Shown here one piece after another: positions 31,337 to 44,003 of a stretch of 64,000 nt of DNA. Numbering within the stretch: position 1 is the first letter of the stretch; every line of letters begins with the position of its first letter. Where the stretch lies: NCBI GenBank assembly GCA_030533445.1, contig CM060066.1, forward strand, positions 37,366,235 through 37,430,234. The letters are read 5' to 3'. Made by a program: the position numbers and the translations under genes. The notes below the pieces were generated by a model, which saw only the letters and a list, made by a program, of their open reading frames with translations, made no database searches and was not told the DNA's origin. Source of the stretch: Cyprinodon diabolis. Its lineage: Eukaryota > Chordata > Actinopteri > Cyprinodontiformes > Cyprinodontidae.

Positions 31337-31652
31337 GAGCCTCACCCAGACATCAAAGCGAAGGCTACGGCGTCAAAGATGTGGAATCCGGACAGAAGAT
31401 GATGTTGAACAACGCGGGAGATGGCTTGCTGTCTCCTTCTGCCACCGCTGCCTCCACCAGCAGCACCACCGGAAGTCGCGGCTCGGACAGCCTGGCTGGG
31501 AAGCAGGGAGCCCGGCTCAGCCTGCTGGGGAAGCCGCTGGTCTACAGCGCGCAGAGCGGCCGGAGAAACGTGCGCTACAGGCGGCTACAGAACTACCTAT
31601 ACAACGTCCTGGAGAGACCAAGAGCCTGGGCGTTCATCTACCACGCGTTCGT
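31273..31652 (+). CDS. kcnq5: kcnq5 exon 1, Kv7.5 N-terminus to edge of S1
   Basis: First coding exon of a Kv7 voltage-gated potassium channel, the slow M-current type. ATG at 31273 opens [10 protein letters not shown]. The N-terminus is glycine- and serine-rich, then 'VKDVESG', '[18 protein letters not shown]', '[19 protein letters not shown]' and 'AWAFIYHAF'. The '[21 protein letters not shown]' block is the conserved approach to the S1 helix in all KCNQ channels. 'KDVESG' and 'KQGAR.SLLGKPL' point to KCNQ5 rather than KCNQ2-4. The exon ends after GT of a Val codon, with donor GTAAGT at 31653-31658. That is the known KCNQ exon 1 boundary. Exon 1 supplies 126 whole codons. No later exon was found in the window. 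Confidence 0.93.
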
Positions 31653-34600
31653 GTAAGTTCACCCTCTACTTTTGTCACTAGATGAGACGCGCGGAAGTTT
31701 GTGCACCTGTTGATGAGCCGCTCAAACCAAGATATTATGCCACAGAGATCCCTGTAACTTTTAACTGTCTGGTGATGGCCCTCATGTCATTTTAACCAAG
31801 GCACAGCCAAACCATGAAAGCAGCAGCTTTGCACCATGAGGCATAGATCAAGAGCATTTTAAATGCAACTATGTTCTATTTAAAATGGTCACATCTAGAA
31901 AATGTACACTTATCAAGTGATTTCAATTCAGAAACATGTTATTGAAATGTGTATCAAATTATGAAGGAAAATGTTTGCTTTTATTTAGATGTGAAAGTGA
32001 TCATGTCTGCAACATTAGGGTATTTTGTCAGGTTTGAGTTACATTTTGGGATTCCTCATTGTCTCTAAAGATAACAGCAACCCAGCTGATGTGAAGGTTA
32101 AGACTGGTGTTTCTCAACACACCATCCAAGGACACACTGCTTTTCTAAATGTACATGTTGTAATCCTATGGCAGGGTTGGTTTTAAAATGTATGTACACA
32201 ATTTTAAATCAAGTAAATGAGAAGAATAAAACAAATTTTAAAGGATATGTGGGCAGGTTTTAAGATGATGATGGTGAAGGTACTACAATTTTTACACTTT
32301 GCAGTGTCTCTTTTTCTTCATATCAGAAAGAGACACTGGCAAAGCTATTCCAAGGCCCCTAAATCAACAAGGGGCCCCAGGATCCCCAGCATAATTGCAC
32401 AAATTAGGTTTATAATTGTAATTTTTCAAGTTGTGCATCTGACTTTTTTTTAGGTATTTAAAGCTAAAATACTCCCATTTCAAATAAATGAGCATGTGAA
32501 CCTTTTTTTTTATTAAAAAATTAAATATTAGGGCACCCAGAAGCCCACTTAGACCAGTTTGTTATTTAAAAAAATGACCTAACTGGGGAAACTCAGGAGA
32601 ATTTCAGAGGCAGCTTCAGATGTTCCCAAGGTTCAATCTATAGATCTGTCCTTCTTTATACTATTTTCCTTTTTTGGGATCTGTGCATAGGTCTGGATGA
32701 AAAGCCAGATTGGTGATCACTCTTATTGATCATTTTTTATGCAAGTTTGCCTTCCAGGATATATATAAAAAAATACAAAAAAACTTTTTGAGATTTCTAA
32801 ATTCACAAACTCCCAAAAATACATCTTGCCAGAAGTGAACAGATGTGTTTGGCCTCGATACAGAAAAGTTTGGAGCCAATGAAATGTGTTGACATGTATG
32901 ACATCAATGCGTCAACCAATGCTGAAGCAAAACAAACATGGCTGGTCCGATTTCAGTTGGAATAACCTCTATTTCCTTGTAAAAAAACAAGCTAAAGGAT
33001 GTGATTGTTGCCTCTGTGGATGGGAAGATGGCTGCGCTTTCTTCCCGACTGGATTTGGTTTGATTTGAGTTTAATTTATAAGTTAACTCTGTGAAACATC
33101 AAACATATAAGCTGCTGCTGTGACTGTGATTGGCTAAAAGCTGGACATTGGAGGCAGGTAACCAATCAGCTTGAGTAATTGTACTGAATGTCCCTCCCTT
33201 TGTCAAACCCTTTCTACAGAATGCCCCCCAGAATGATACGCATCACTCATTATAGGTTATCAAACATGATAACCTATAATAAATACCTCAAACTCTGATG
33301 AGTTAATTCTCCCCTTGATTTTTTAATTGCTATTAATATATATATCACTTAAACTCATTTAAATGTAATTCAGAAACTCATTTTTATAATGCAGCTGATA
33401 TGGCTTTCTAGATTGTGAAGTATTTTAATGCGTACAAGTTTGAAAACATGCATGTAAAGAAAATATTAGTTAAACTATGGTGCCTGATGAAAGATAGAAG
33501 GCCCTTAAATGGTAAATTGGCTCAATTATTTGTGTCTTGTTAGTGACACGACCACTCAAAGTGCTTTATGCTGGAGCCATAATCACTAATTTGCACTCAA
33601 AGATACAAGTTTGGTAGCAAACTTAGTAATGTTTGCTCAGACAGGGCTGCATGCCATGCTTCAGGAGCAAACTACCTATTTCATGTCTGATTTTTACACT
33701 GATTCCTTACACTGATCCCCATCTGCCTTGAATTAATTCCTTTTTAGGGTCCTAAAACTGTGACTTGATCCAGACTTTAGGTCACTCTTTTCTTCCTATA
33801 TGACTGTAAAAAAGGTGATTGTTCATAGGACAGCTGTGTAAAGTCACTGCCTGAATTGCTGAAAAGAAGTCTCCTGTGTCCCAATTCTTAATGCCAGTCA
33901 GCTTCTGCTGTTGTTGTGGGATCATACTGTAACTGTCTTTTAAAGGAAGGAAGTGATGACATGCTAGCTGTAGAGCTGAGAAGTAGCCTTTTTTTCAGTG
34001 TGGTTGTAAGTCTGCAGGTCTCCAGTTCTTTCACAAGCTTGAAACCATTCAAATATCGTCCGTTTTGCGTGTTTAGTCTAGAAACTAGAGGCTGTCCTTC
34101 TTAGTGCTAGTATCTAAAATGACCAAAAGATTTGAAAATAAAAGCACAGATATGGCATAAGCCAGATGATTAAAATGTGTTGCAGAATAAGCTCATGGGT
34201 TAGACTGTAGCCATCATATGAGAAGAATGGTGGTTAAAAATAAGCTGAATTGTGACTTGAATTTCCTCCCAGATTTTCTTTCAGCCCATCATTAAAAACT
34301 TTTCCAACGAGTCATTTATGTTTTTGAACAAAAAGTGTCTCTTGTTTTGGTCATGCAAAACAAATGGGAAAGTTGAGTACCAGGAAAAAATTTACAACAT
34401 TAATCCACTCAGTTTGTCAATGCCTGTTGAAAGTGTTTAACTGGGTGAAACAAAAATCAGCTATTACAAATGCTTCAATGTGAAACATTTCTGTCCCCTA
34501 AATAAATTAAATAAAACATTGGAAGACAGAGTTGGAGCCCAAGACTCCAATAGCATTGATAGAACTGCAAAAAAAATATTTAACTACATCTGTTAATTAA

Positions 34601-35886
34601 TGAGGAAAAGAATCTGGATAATAAATACTTATTGAAAATTCCAGGAATCTTGAGGAACGTTTTTCTTTTCCAAATATTTTAAGCACTTTTCGGAAGTAGC
34701 TACCTTAATACTGTCTGTTTGTAAAGTTATTTTCCGTTCTTTTCCTACAGAGTAGACAGCATCTTTAGAGCTAAACCTATTATTCTTTCTCAGTCCAATA
34801 TTAATACATGGTTTTCTCTAAGGTCTGACCTGCTGATTTTAATTTTGACTCATCGAAAAATAAAACAAAAAGAAAAAGTGGAAAAAAATCTCTGCCTCAG
34901 GTTATTTTGGTGGAGCAGTTTAAATTCTACCAGGTAGTAAAATGATTATGATATTACCCCAAGTAATGCTATTAAGCGTGCATCAAACATGCGTCAAAAT
35001 GTTGTTTACAAGGCCAGGAATTTGTTTGCATTTCATTGATATGGGAATACATTTGCATTTTATTTATTATAGCTACCAATCCCCAAGCATATGATTTAAA
35101 AAAATAAAATAAAAAATCCCTGTCCGATACCACGTTTTTCCATAAAAAGGCCTTGAGAAACATTTATTGTGAATCAATATGGTTTTTGAAAGGAAAACAG
35201 AAGCATATATTTTTTTTTATAAAAATAGACCATCAACCTGGAAAACATCATGGTCCTAAAACAGGTTTTATCAACATGCACCTTTGAAGCATGTCTGCTT
35301 CAACAATTATCGATTCTGTCATCTGTCTTCCTCTTGAGAATCCTCTTTGATGGAAAGTTTGTCCAGAAAAAAAAAGAAAAAAAAGACAACAACTTGCTAA
35401 TCTTTTTTTGTTTTCATCCAATTAGCCGTTGCGAAACAGTTGACTCACAACATGCAAATAAGCAGATCTTATAAAAATGTTGACTCAAACACACAGGGTT
35501 GTTTTTTAGCTGAGACATCTTCCTCCTTAACATATCTGAGGGTTAAGGAAGCCTGACTGAATGGAAGCCTGACTGAATGACCCTCTTTCACTGCAGCAGC
35601 AGGCATGGGCTGTACATTAGATGTGGACTAAGCTGAACTCTTCCTCTCAGCCCAGCTCTCTTGATGACGAGTGCAGCTACTCTAACCTGGCCTTGAAAGT
35701 TGTTGCGGTTGAGAGCTTTAATTCGAAATTTTTTAGCTTATTAATAAGAATATCTATCATTGCTTTTACCCCCTAAAAAGACCAATTTGTTAGTGCTTTT
35801 GTGGAAATTGTATTGTTTTCACAACGGAAAAGAATCATGCAGCATGCCTTCTCATTTTTCCTATGTATTTTTTTGCTTTAAAAATC
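31653..35886 (+). other. kcnq5: kcnq5 intron 1, proximal part
   Basis: This begins with GTAAGT at 31653. The sequence is AT-rich and I found no exon or bounded transposon before the MITE at 35891. A perfect 14-bp inverted repeat at 33249-33280 is listed separately. Being intron follows from the split codon at the exon 1 donor. Confidence 0.75.
33249..33280. repeat. Short perfect hairpin
   Basis: The arms attataggttatca (33249-33262) and tgataacctataat (33267-33280) are exact complements around the 4-base spacer aaca. No flanking duplication was found, so this is not clearly a transposon. It lies in kcnq5 intron 1. Confidence 0.85.
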
Positions 35887-36205
35887 TTAAAGGTCCAGTG
35901 GAGGATGTTCTTTTTCCGGGTGGATCATCTAAATAAGCAGTCCTCCTAACTGACAATTATTTGGGTTATATGTTTACGTAAGGCCGTCCTACGTGCTTGT
36001 CCCCATTTTCACTTTTCACTTACGTGAGTCTGAGATAGTGGAGAAATTACAAATCTTCTTTTGGAAAGTAAGCTTGTATGAGCGATGCAAACAGCAACTT
36101 TTAAACGGAGCGTGCACGAGGAGAAATGGGCTCGTGGTACAGGGTTGTGCACGTGCATTTTTTTGGAGAGGGCAGGTCTTTTCAGAAAATTATGAAAAAC
36201 CCATC
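35887..36205. mobile_element. TTAA-flanked MITE, family B, copy 1 (3'-decayed)
   Basis: The copy starts TTAAAGGTCCAGTGGAGGAT and shares long blocks with 39520-39848 and 57060-57427, for example 'ggaaagtaagcttgtatgag', 'gcaaacagcaacttttaaac' and 'gcgtgcacgaggagaaatgg'. The right terminus is not recognisable. No coding content. Confidence 0.8.
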
Positions 36206-39200
36206 TTTTTAAGAGGGCTTTTAATTGAAATCTCCCCACCTTTTTACTTTTTTTTTTAAAACTTATTGTCTTTGATTATTTTTGATTATCTTTGATTTAT
36301 CTTTTCTTTTACTGTTTTATTTCTCATGCTCTCACAATGTGTTTTTATTTAGCACTTACCTGTTTTACTATGTAGCACTTTGGGATCTGTATAAATATAA
36401 AGTGCATTACAAGTCCAAAGTATTGTTATTATTAACAGGAGCAGTCACCCATTGCAGATACTTTTTAAGGTTTTAATCAAATAAAACCTAAATAAATTCA
36501 GGTGGACTTCATGAAACTCTTAGCTTAATATTTCTGGTTTATGTAATTAAGGACAACATGTTTATATATCATCTCACTCTTAAAATAATTGCTAATATTT
36601 TTATTGCCTGCCAGGTTGACAAATAAAAAAAAGGAAATGAAATCTACAGCCAAAAGAAGCAGTTGTGCATTCCATCAAATATAGAAACTGTGAAGCCTAC
36701 TACTTTAAAAAGTAGCTTTTAATAAATGTCATATTTTCAGCTCTGTGTTTCTCTTATTCACTTCCTACAACAAGAACTAATGCTGCAAGTTTGTGCTTGA
36801 CCAGTCAACTTTCAAGCCAATCATGCTGAAAATCAGACTAATCCACTCATAAATGGATTGTTTTGCCTTCTAAACATTTTTGGTTCCAAAATACAGAAAC
36901 AATTATTAACAGGAGACTGAAGTTCACTTGTCAAAGTGATTGTGGTAGAGGAAGAATTCCATAAAACAATTTTTTGATTTGCAAAGCATTTTGTAAATTT
37001 TGGCTTGGTTCTTTTTAATGCTGCATTATTTTTAATTCATTAAACTGGCTAAGATAAAATACCTCGATGTTGCATCTTTTATAAAAAGGAGAAAGTCATG
37101 AATTACAGACTTAAAGTTCTTAAATCCTTCCTTAGTTCTCAAAAGTAAGGAAGTTTTAGTAGGTCCACAACCCTAAAGTTTGATTCGTTCTCTGCTTCTG
37201 TCGCCTAAAATGAGAGTGCTTTATTGTTAATGACTTTATTTGATGCTGTTATAGTTTGTGTAAATTGAGCTGTGAATTTGGCTGATTTAATTGGCCTCTC
37301 CGTCATGATTTAAACAATATGGTAGGCTGTACAATTAGTTTAACAGCTCTGAAAGTGTTTTACTGAATGGAAAATTGCTTTAACAGAGTGTCTGATCATT
37401 TCTTTTTTTTTTTTTTTTTTGCTGGAAACTTTCTTGCTCCACTGTGGCTTTTTTTTTTTTTTGTCTCTGTTTTTGTTCCTGTTCTCCATGTCTGTTCGCA
37501 TACACTTTTCAGCCAAGGTCCCCGAAAATCTACTAGTAGCTATAAGATGGACGTGAATTCTTGCATATTTCCAAAGAATGAATGCCTTTTGATGAGATAA
37601 TAACCTCACTTCATCTATTAAATTTTGAGCATTCATTTAGTCATTTTAATCAAGGAAGAATCTTTTTTTTTTACCTGTAAATAGTGAATGTATATTTCTA
37701 TCAGTTCAGAAGCGGTAAAAGTCTGTTGTAACCTATACAGTACAAATTCACAGCTCTGATCAGTCAATGCCTGACCAGGTGCTAAAAAAATCGTTTTTTT
37801 GTTTCTGTTCATTGAATATATTATTATGTGGTTCTTTCAACATGTTTAAGCTTATAAACGTTTTCTTCGATGCCCCTTCTTGGATTATTTAAAGCTATTT
37901 GGTTACATTTACTGGCAGTGTAAAGGGTGATAATGAATAATTAATTGCAATTCAGACCAGATTAAAGTTAGGGTTATATAGTTCAGTGCATAACTTAAAA
38001 GTAGAGAAGCACATATGAGTATAAAGAATATAAACTTTATGTACAAACTTTAAATTAGTCTTTTCTAAAGCTTATGTATTTAAAATGTTTCGATCATAAA
38101 ACGGTCTGTACCAAAGACCTTATATTTTTATTTATCCTGCTAAGCTGGTGGAACAGCTGAAAAAGCTTCTTCGAAAAGTCATACAAATCCTGCTGCTCTT
38201 TTTTGTCTTTATCTCTGTTGTCTAATCTGATGTGTCAGGAACAGGTCAAGGGAGCAAAGAGGCTTAGGAGCATCCCTCTGTGTGCCCGGTTCTTCCATTA
38301 TCTTGTGTTTGACATCCCCACACTGCACATTCTTATAAGTTCGGATGCCTCAACCGATATCTTGCCCTCAACACAGTACATTTTGAGAGAAGACTGACAA
38401 ACAAAATGCGTTTCAGCCGTGTAGCCAGTGATGGATTTGCTCCACAGATACCAGCAGGGAGGCTTTTCTATCAAGCTGATTGATAGGAGACATTTTGTTC
38501 ATACTTGGTTTAGATTTAACCCAGAGTTCCTCAGATGCTTCTCTTACTGTAAGGCTTCTGCAGACGGTTCATTTTTAGCGTTCCCCTTTCGTGTGACGGC
38601 AGCAGTACTGAGCAGGTCTTTGTGCAGAGCCGGGTTGTGCCTGGGGTCCCAGCCTGCCCTCCTTCCTGCTCCAGCACACTCATGCACAGTGCTGCCATTC
38701 AGCTCACCTCATAATTAACAAGCTCCTATCCTTGAAAATGTGTCCACAGGCATAAAAAGCAACAACATTGATCTGGGGAGGGGGGGCATTTTTCCTACAC
38801 CGTGTCTGGAGAGTGGGAGTGGGGTTCATGGAGCTGTGACACTAACTCGCTACTCTTGTTAAATTTCGGTTTATTGATGGAAATATGTGGATTTCCAAAC
38901 TGCAGTAATGGAAGGCGGCTCATCCTGAGAGCCGGGCTTGATGGTCATGAGAAGCAAACAGACATAAAATGTTTTGCAGAGATCTAAATGACTAATCACA
39001 AGCTGCTATCAATCCCGCTGTTGTTATTTATTACATTTCAGCTGTTGTCGCATCCCAGCTATTATGAGACCATATCTCTTTCATTGGAGGCTTGGTGCAG
39101 ATTTTCTGCTTTTTTCCAAAACCTAGTAAGTCTTTCTGTTTGGATAGATATTTCATATCCAAGGTTTTATTCTTAAGGGTATAGCAAAGAAAACATGTTT

Positions 39201-39519
39201 CAGTTCAAATTCAGGCATAATAAATCAATAATTCATTGTTTATTTATTTAGCAAACACAGATCTAAGTAAGATCTCTCAGAGTAATCTATAGTCTCCTGA
39301 ATACATCAATATTGGTCTAATCGTCCTCTCTAGTATGCTTTCTGCCACCCTGCATGGATAGATGGATGGAAGCTTGGCTGTGTAGGGTCAGTTTGAGGAA
39401 GAAATAAAACATTACATTAAACACACCATCCACACATGCATGGTTGTCGGGAAGGACAGGAAGAACATTTTGGATTCTTTACTGATTTGTATGTTTAATG
39501 AAAATGTAAAATCTTACAT
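36206..39519 (+). other. kcnq5: kcnq5 intron 1, nothing firm
   Basis: Sequence between two family B MITE copies. A possible retroposon tail (atgtagcactttgggatctg plus tataaatataaag) sits near 36370-36410. Two T-runs of 15 or more occur near 37400-37460. No exon or bounded element could be supported. Confidence 0.5.
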
Positions 39520-39848
39520 TTAAGGTTTAGTGGACGATGTTTTCTTCCAGGTGGATCGTCAAAATAAGTGGTCTTCCTAATTTTCAATCATTCTGGTGAT
39601 ATGTTTACATAAACCTGTCCTACGTGCTTGTCCCTATTTTCACTTACCCGTGCTGAGTCTGACATGGTGGAAAAATTGATACTCTTCTTTCGGAAAGTAA
39701 GCTTGTATGAGTGATGCAAACAGCAACTTTTAAACAGAGCGTGCACGAGGAGAAATGGGTTTGTGCATGCTCTTGCACACGCTCCTCTGAGGAGCAGGTA
39801 CAGGGTTGTACATGTGCATTTTGCGAAAATCCTCCACTATACCTTTAA
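39520..39848. mobile_element. TTAA-flanked MITE, family B, copy 2 (complete)
   Basis: The best-preserved copy, with left end TTAAGGTTTAGTGGACGATG and right end AATCCTCCACTATACCTTTAA, so the inverted ends read approximately TTAAAGGTATAGTGGAGGAT. TTAA is present at both edges. No transposase frame. The terminal core resembles that of family A (TTAAAG.TA.AGTG). Confidence 0.85.
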
Positions 39849-40019
39849 GTAACTGTTAAGTAGGAGTCAATCAAATGACTTGAATAAGGTCAAGGGACTC
39901 CCCCTTGATTCATGTTCACCTCAAAATTAAGAGCTGTTATATGTTCTATCAGTATGTTAATATTTGTGGTTGTATCGGACAAAAGGTGTAAAAAGTTTTT
40001 TTCGAGGAATTGTAAATCT

Positions 40020-40085
40020 ATTTAGTTTGTTTCTGTAGCACCAACTAACAACCCATGTCAACTCAAGGCACTTAACAAGTGGGAT
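40020..40085 (-). repeat. LINE-tail fragment
   Basis: The sequence 'gtttctgtagcaccaactaa' followed by 'caacccatgtcaactcaagg' and cactt is the diverged complement of the tail at 62770-62845. Very short remnant. Confidence 0.5.
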
Positions 40086-42178
40086 AGAAACAACATTTTT
40101 TTGACTTATATCTAGACATATGGCATCTCATTTAAATGTTTTATCAACCTTTTTATACTTTGGCCATAATTCAGTAAAAATCAGCCATTTCGTTATATGT
40201 CTAAATAATTTAAAACAACCCCTTCAAGTTTGCCAGAACCTTTTCATCTTGCCTACTCTTAGCCTTTGAATATGTGTCTGAATAGGAAGAAGATTCATAT
40301 GAGGCTCGTAAACAAGGGCCTCCTGTAATCTTAAGTGTTGAACAAGTGTCTGGTGTGATCAGAGGAGGAATAAACGAAGCATCTTTAAGCAAATGGTTGT
40401 CACTTCAATGCTGAGTCAATGCAAAAGTGAAGAGCAGAGCATTACTCTGCTTACTAGCATTAGATTCCTTATGGGGAGACGTCTTATTTATGTATATCTC
40501 TGCCAGGTAGTGCTTTGAAAACTGTCTCTCTAACCTATTTAAAACAGATTATTTCAGTCATGCTCACTGCCAGCTTGTTTTGGGCAAAGACAGTTGCTCA
40601 AGTGCTTTTCCTACACCACAACGAGATTAGAATCTCCTTTGACTCAGAACACTTCTGTTCTTAAGCCCATGTTCACTTTTGAAATGTCACTCAGCTCTAC
40701 TTTCATGATAAAAAAAACAACAACTGATCACTGATGCTGAAGTATCTGTTGTTTGTGGGTTCACAAAACCTATTGTATCTAGAACAAATGGCATGTATAC
40801 AATTAAAGATCATTTCACATTTTGTCAGTGAACATAGAGTCTGCGTCATGCAACTCTTTGATGCTAAAGATTTGATGTGCTTCTGCTGCACAGACCGTTC
40901 TTGTTGTTCTACAAAGATAAGAGGTGAGATGATGAAACATTAAAAGAGCTTTGTGGGAGTCTGTACTGTCATGTTACCACTTTTGGACCTTTACTTCCTG
41001 AGGACTGATGTGCTCTATAGAGGCTAAAGCATGGTACTAATTCTGAGAACTTTAATTTTTAGGGTCAGGGGTAAGGGTTAGAGCTATGGTGTGGATGAGG
41101 TTTAGAGGGAGGGTAAAATTAGCAATACTAGGGTAAATATTAGTGTTGGAGGTACAAATAGAATTACAAAACTGAGAGGTAGTCAATACAAAGTTGCAAT
41201 GTGTTTAGAAATATAACTGTGTTTTTCATTTACTTTTTTGTGCAGATGTTGCAAAGAAACGTCCCATTAGTGCTTTAATTAAGGATTCAGTGTAATGTTA
41301 TATTATATATTTTGACTTCAGATTACATAATGAAATGAAAAGCAGTGGTATAATTCTAAGACAACACTGTAGAAGGATGAGCTGCCAGAAATACACTAGA
41401 TGATGTGAAAAGAAGTGAAACTTAGTAACAGTGACTAATGTCCTTAGTGATTCTTCCTTAGTTGGAGATGTTGATTTTAGGTCAGTCTGGCTTAAATATT
41501 CTTAGTTTCAGCAAACACTTTTTTTTCTTTTTACAAGACTTTATTTTCTCTAAATATATGGATACTGTAATGGTTAATGTTCTACTTACCTATTAGCTAA
41601 TAACTGAAATGGTAAAAAAAAATGCAGTGACTAAATACAATTCGATTAATATGAGGAGTTGTTGGGGGAGGAGTGATTTTCATATTTACTCTAGTTTGAC
41701 AAAAGTAAGCCAGCCCTTCAGGTTTTTGAATTTTTAGTTTTTCCATTCATAGATCCTAAATAGCTACTAGATCTGCAAACAACAGCTTTTGATCAACATT
41801 TAATCAAGTAGTACCATGTTCAGTTGTTAACTAAATTCCTTACTGCTAAACAGTAGGTGCTGTGTTATCTGAGTGTTCACTTGTCAAGGTGGTGATGGTG
41901 TTATCATGACAAAAGGAAATTGATTAGGAGGAGAGCGCTCCAACAAGGAGTTGTTGGGCATGTGAGATCATGTGAGAGCAGATGCTGAGGCGCATGATAG
42001 AGGCTGCAAACATTCTTTTAGATCTAATAACTACAGATCTACAAACTTCATGTGGCCTTTAACATGGCTCAAGAACAATGCTTCTAGGGCTTTATGGAAT
42101 ATGTTTCCATAGAAAAACGGCTGTATTTAAGCCACACATCACATCAGCAAGCACATTACAAAGCAGCCGACGCCGTGG
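40086..42178 (+). other. kcnq5: kcnq5 intron 1, nothing recognised
   Basis: AT-rich intron. Overlapping small frames on both strands near 40703-40943 have no protein-like features. A G-rich 'agggtcaggggtaagggtta' run at about 41063 is simple-sequence-like. Confidence 0.5.
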
Positions 42179-42179
42179 T

Positions 42180-42240
42180 TTAAGGCAGCCATTCTCAACC
42201 TTGGGGTCATGAAAGTATTTCTTGGGGTTGACAAATAATT
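42180..42240. repeat. hAT terminal fragment
   Basis: The phrase 'cagccattctcaaccttggg' followed by gtcatgaaag resembles the terminus of common hAT elements (CAG...TTCTCAACCTTGGGGTC). No matching right end or 8-bp duplication was found, so this is a fragment at best. Confidence 0.4.
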
Positions 42241-42296
42241 AAAAAAAAATATAAAATTGCAAAATTAATGTCGCCAGACATTAGAAGAATGGGGTT

Positions 42297-42475
42297 TGAT
42301 TAATTGATTGACTTTATTGATCTCAGAGTGGAGAAATGTACTCGTTACATCAGCTCAAATAGTCAAAGGAGGAGAGGGTGCCAAAGGAAGAAAAAGGTAC
42401 ATAGGATATATACGGTACATACTGTGCTTCCACATATGATATATATATATATATATATGTATGTATATATATATA
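42297..42475. repeat. Retroposon-tail-like fragment and AT microsatellite
   Basis: The piece 'ttgattgactttattgatct' plus 'cagagtggagaaatg' resembles the opening of the repeat at 2346. It is followed by an AT-rich dinucleotide run (42436-42474, with tgtatgta interruptions) that abuts the hAT terminus at 42474. Confidence 0.5.
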
Positions 42476-43063
42476 GGGCTGGGCGATATAGAAAAAAAGC
42501 TTATTGATATTGATAATTATTGAAAAGATTGGCAACCTGCGTCGGCTTAGCTTCCTGCTTTAACCTGAGTTATTACTTTGAAGTTTCTGGCCCCTCAGCA
42601 TTTTTCTCTCAATTGTTAGAACTACGTGGGAAACTGCCCAGAACTGAAAATATATATATATTTTCCCGAAATTCCCGAAGATTCCTCGGAGGCGATGCAG
42701 AGCCGCGCCGGGGCCTACACAGCTCGTACTCCTGCGGGTGTGAGCGGCTGAGATGATAAAAAAAAAAGTTGGTTGTGTTATCAGACTTCGTTTTCACTGG
42801 TTCCCGACACATTTTACAGATGACTGTGGTTTGTTTTTTGTCCGACTTGCCATGACCGAAAAACTGCTAGACTGCCGAACTACAAAAACCCTTCTTTGGA
42901 ACAATTTCCTCCGCCTCTCCTGCTGCGACATCTTCATGTGCTCTGTGTTGTGGTTTGAGAGGGCAGCGCTTGGTGACGGCGTGCCTGGGTCCGCGATTGC
43001 GATTGGTTGGGAGGAAGTAGTGACTAGCATAAACCTACATGATAGGCTACAATGAGAAGGAAG
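42474..43063 (-). mobile_element. BED-finger hAT element, truncated copy (minus)
   Basis: The copy starts with the terminus TAGGGCTGGGCGATATAG and matches the complement of 52144-53093 through a BED-finger-coding region. It has an internal deletion near its start and breaks off after 'gaaggaaggaaaact' at about 43063, so the second terminus is lost. The - strand contains broken frames at 42609-42812 and 42794-43030 that correspond to the BED finger and upstream region of the other copy. Poly-A expansion near 42760 shifts the frame. Confidence 0.85.
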
Positions 43064-43607
43064 GAAAACTATATAACTATAACTATATATATCTATATAT
43101 AGTGGTGGCTGTAGAAAGCGTTTGCAGACAGTCTGAAATTACAGAATTTTGATTTTAAGATTGGTTACGACTTCATTTGTTGTGTAAAATTCATTTTATC
43201 AATGCGTTTGTATGAGATTTTGAAGCCCCATGGTGGAAGGGGGGCAGAAGCTCCATGCAGAAAGTCCCCCGGGCCGGGAATGAAACCCGGAAACTTCTTG
43301 CTGCACGGCACTGTGACACTCAGCAGCCAAATTCAAAATTGAATAAAAAAAACATACAAACCATCTAAACACCAAAACTTTATTTTAATTAATATAAAAG
43401 AAACATATCTAGGAAAGGTATGATCCATTTCTTTACATAATGAAATAGGCTGTTACAGATGTTCCAAAAAAGAAAATATTAAAATGAAAACAATGCAAAA
43501 ATTAAAGCAGTTTTTAGCAGCAATTTATGACACAAACCTATTTTTGCATTTAAATTGTTTTTTATCACTGTCTGTTTTTCTATTAGAACAATCAATGTGA
43601 ATATGTC

Positions 43608-44003
43608 TATGGCTGAAACAATTAATCAGATTAGTCATGATTAATCGATTATTGAAATAGATTTCAACTAATTTAATAATCGATTAATTGTAATAGAATA
43701 ATTGTTGTCGAGTATAGAGACTTTGAAATGTTTAGCTGACGGAGTAACTCACTAAGAGCAGTAATTATATTAAAATTGTAAAAGAAACGTGTAAACAGTT
43801 TGCATTTAAGATAAAAATTATTTTTCATCTATCAATATGTCTTATCCAGAACTCCTCAGGTAGAAAAGTTTCAGTTTAACCTGGTTTAATTTAGCAAAAA
43901 TTCTCCGTTAAGGAACCTTTTGCTATCTGATTATTAATCCATTAATCGAAAAAGAAATCTACAGATTATTCGATTTACAAAATAATCCTTAGTTGCAGCC
44001 CTA
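43608..44003. mobile_element. 'ACTAA'-type hAT MITE, copy 1
   Basis: The right terminus is TAGTTGCAGCCCTA and the left end TATGGCTGAAACAATTAATC. The interior carries repeated ATTAATCGATTA-type boxes. The same element recurs at 55345-55740 and, inverted, at 60579-60939. The terminus TAGGGCTGCAACTAA is characteristic of a widespread vertebrate hAT MITE group. A clear 8-bp duplication was not found. Confidence 0.75.

Noticed and set aside
30902..31345. 147-codon - strand frame over the kcnq5 promoter
   Set aside because: It is made largely of lysine from the T-runs and lies antisense to the kcnq5 5' end; no domain or splice evidence.
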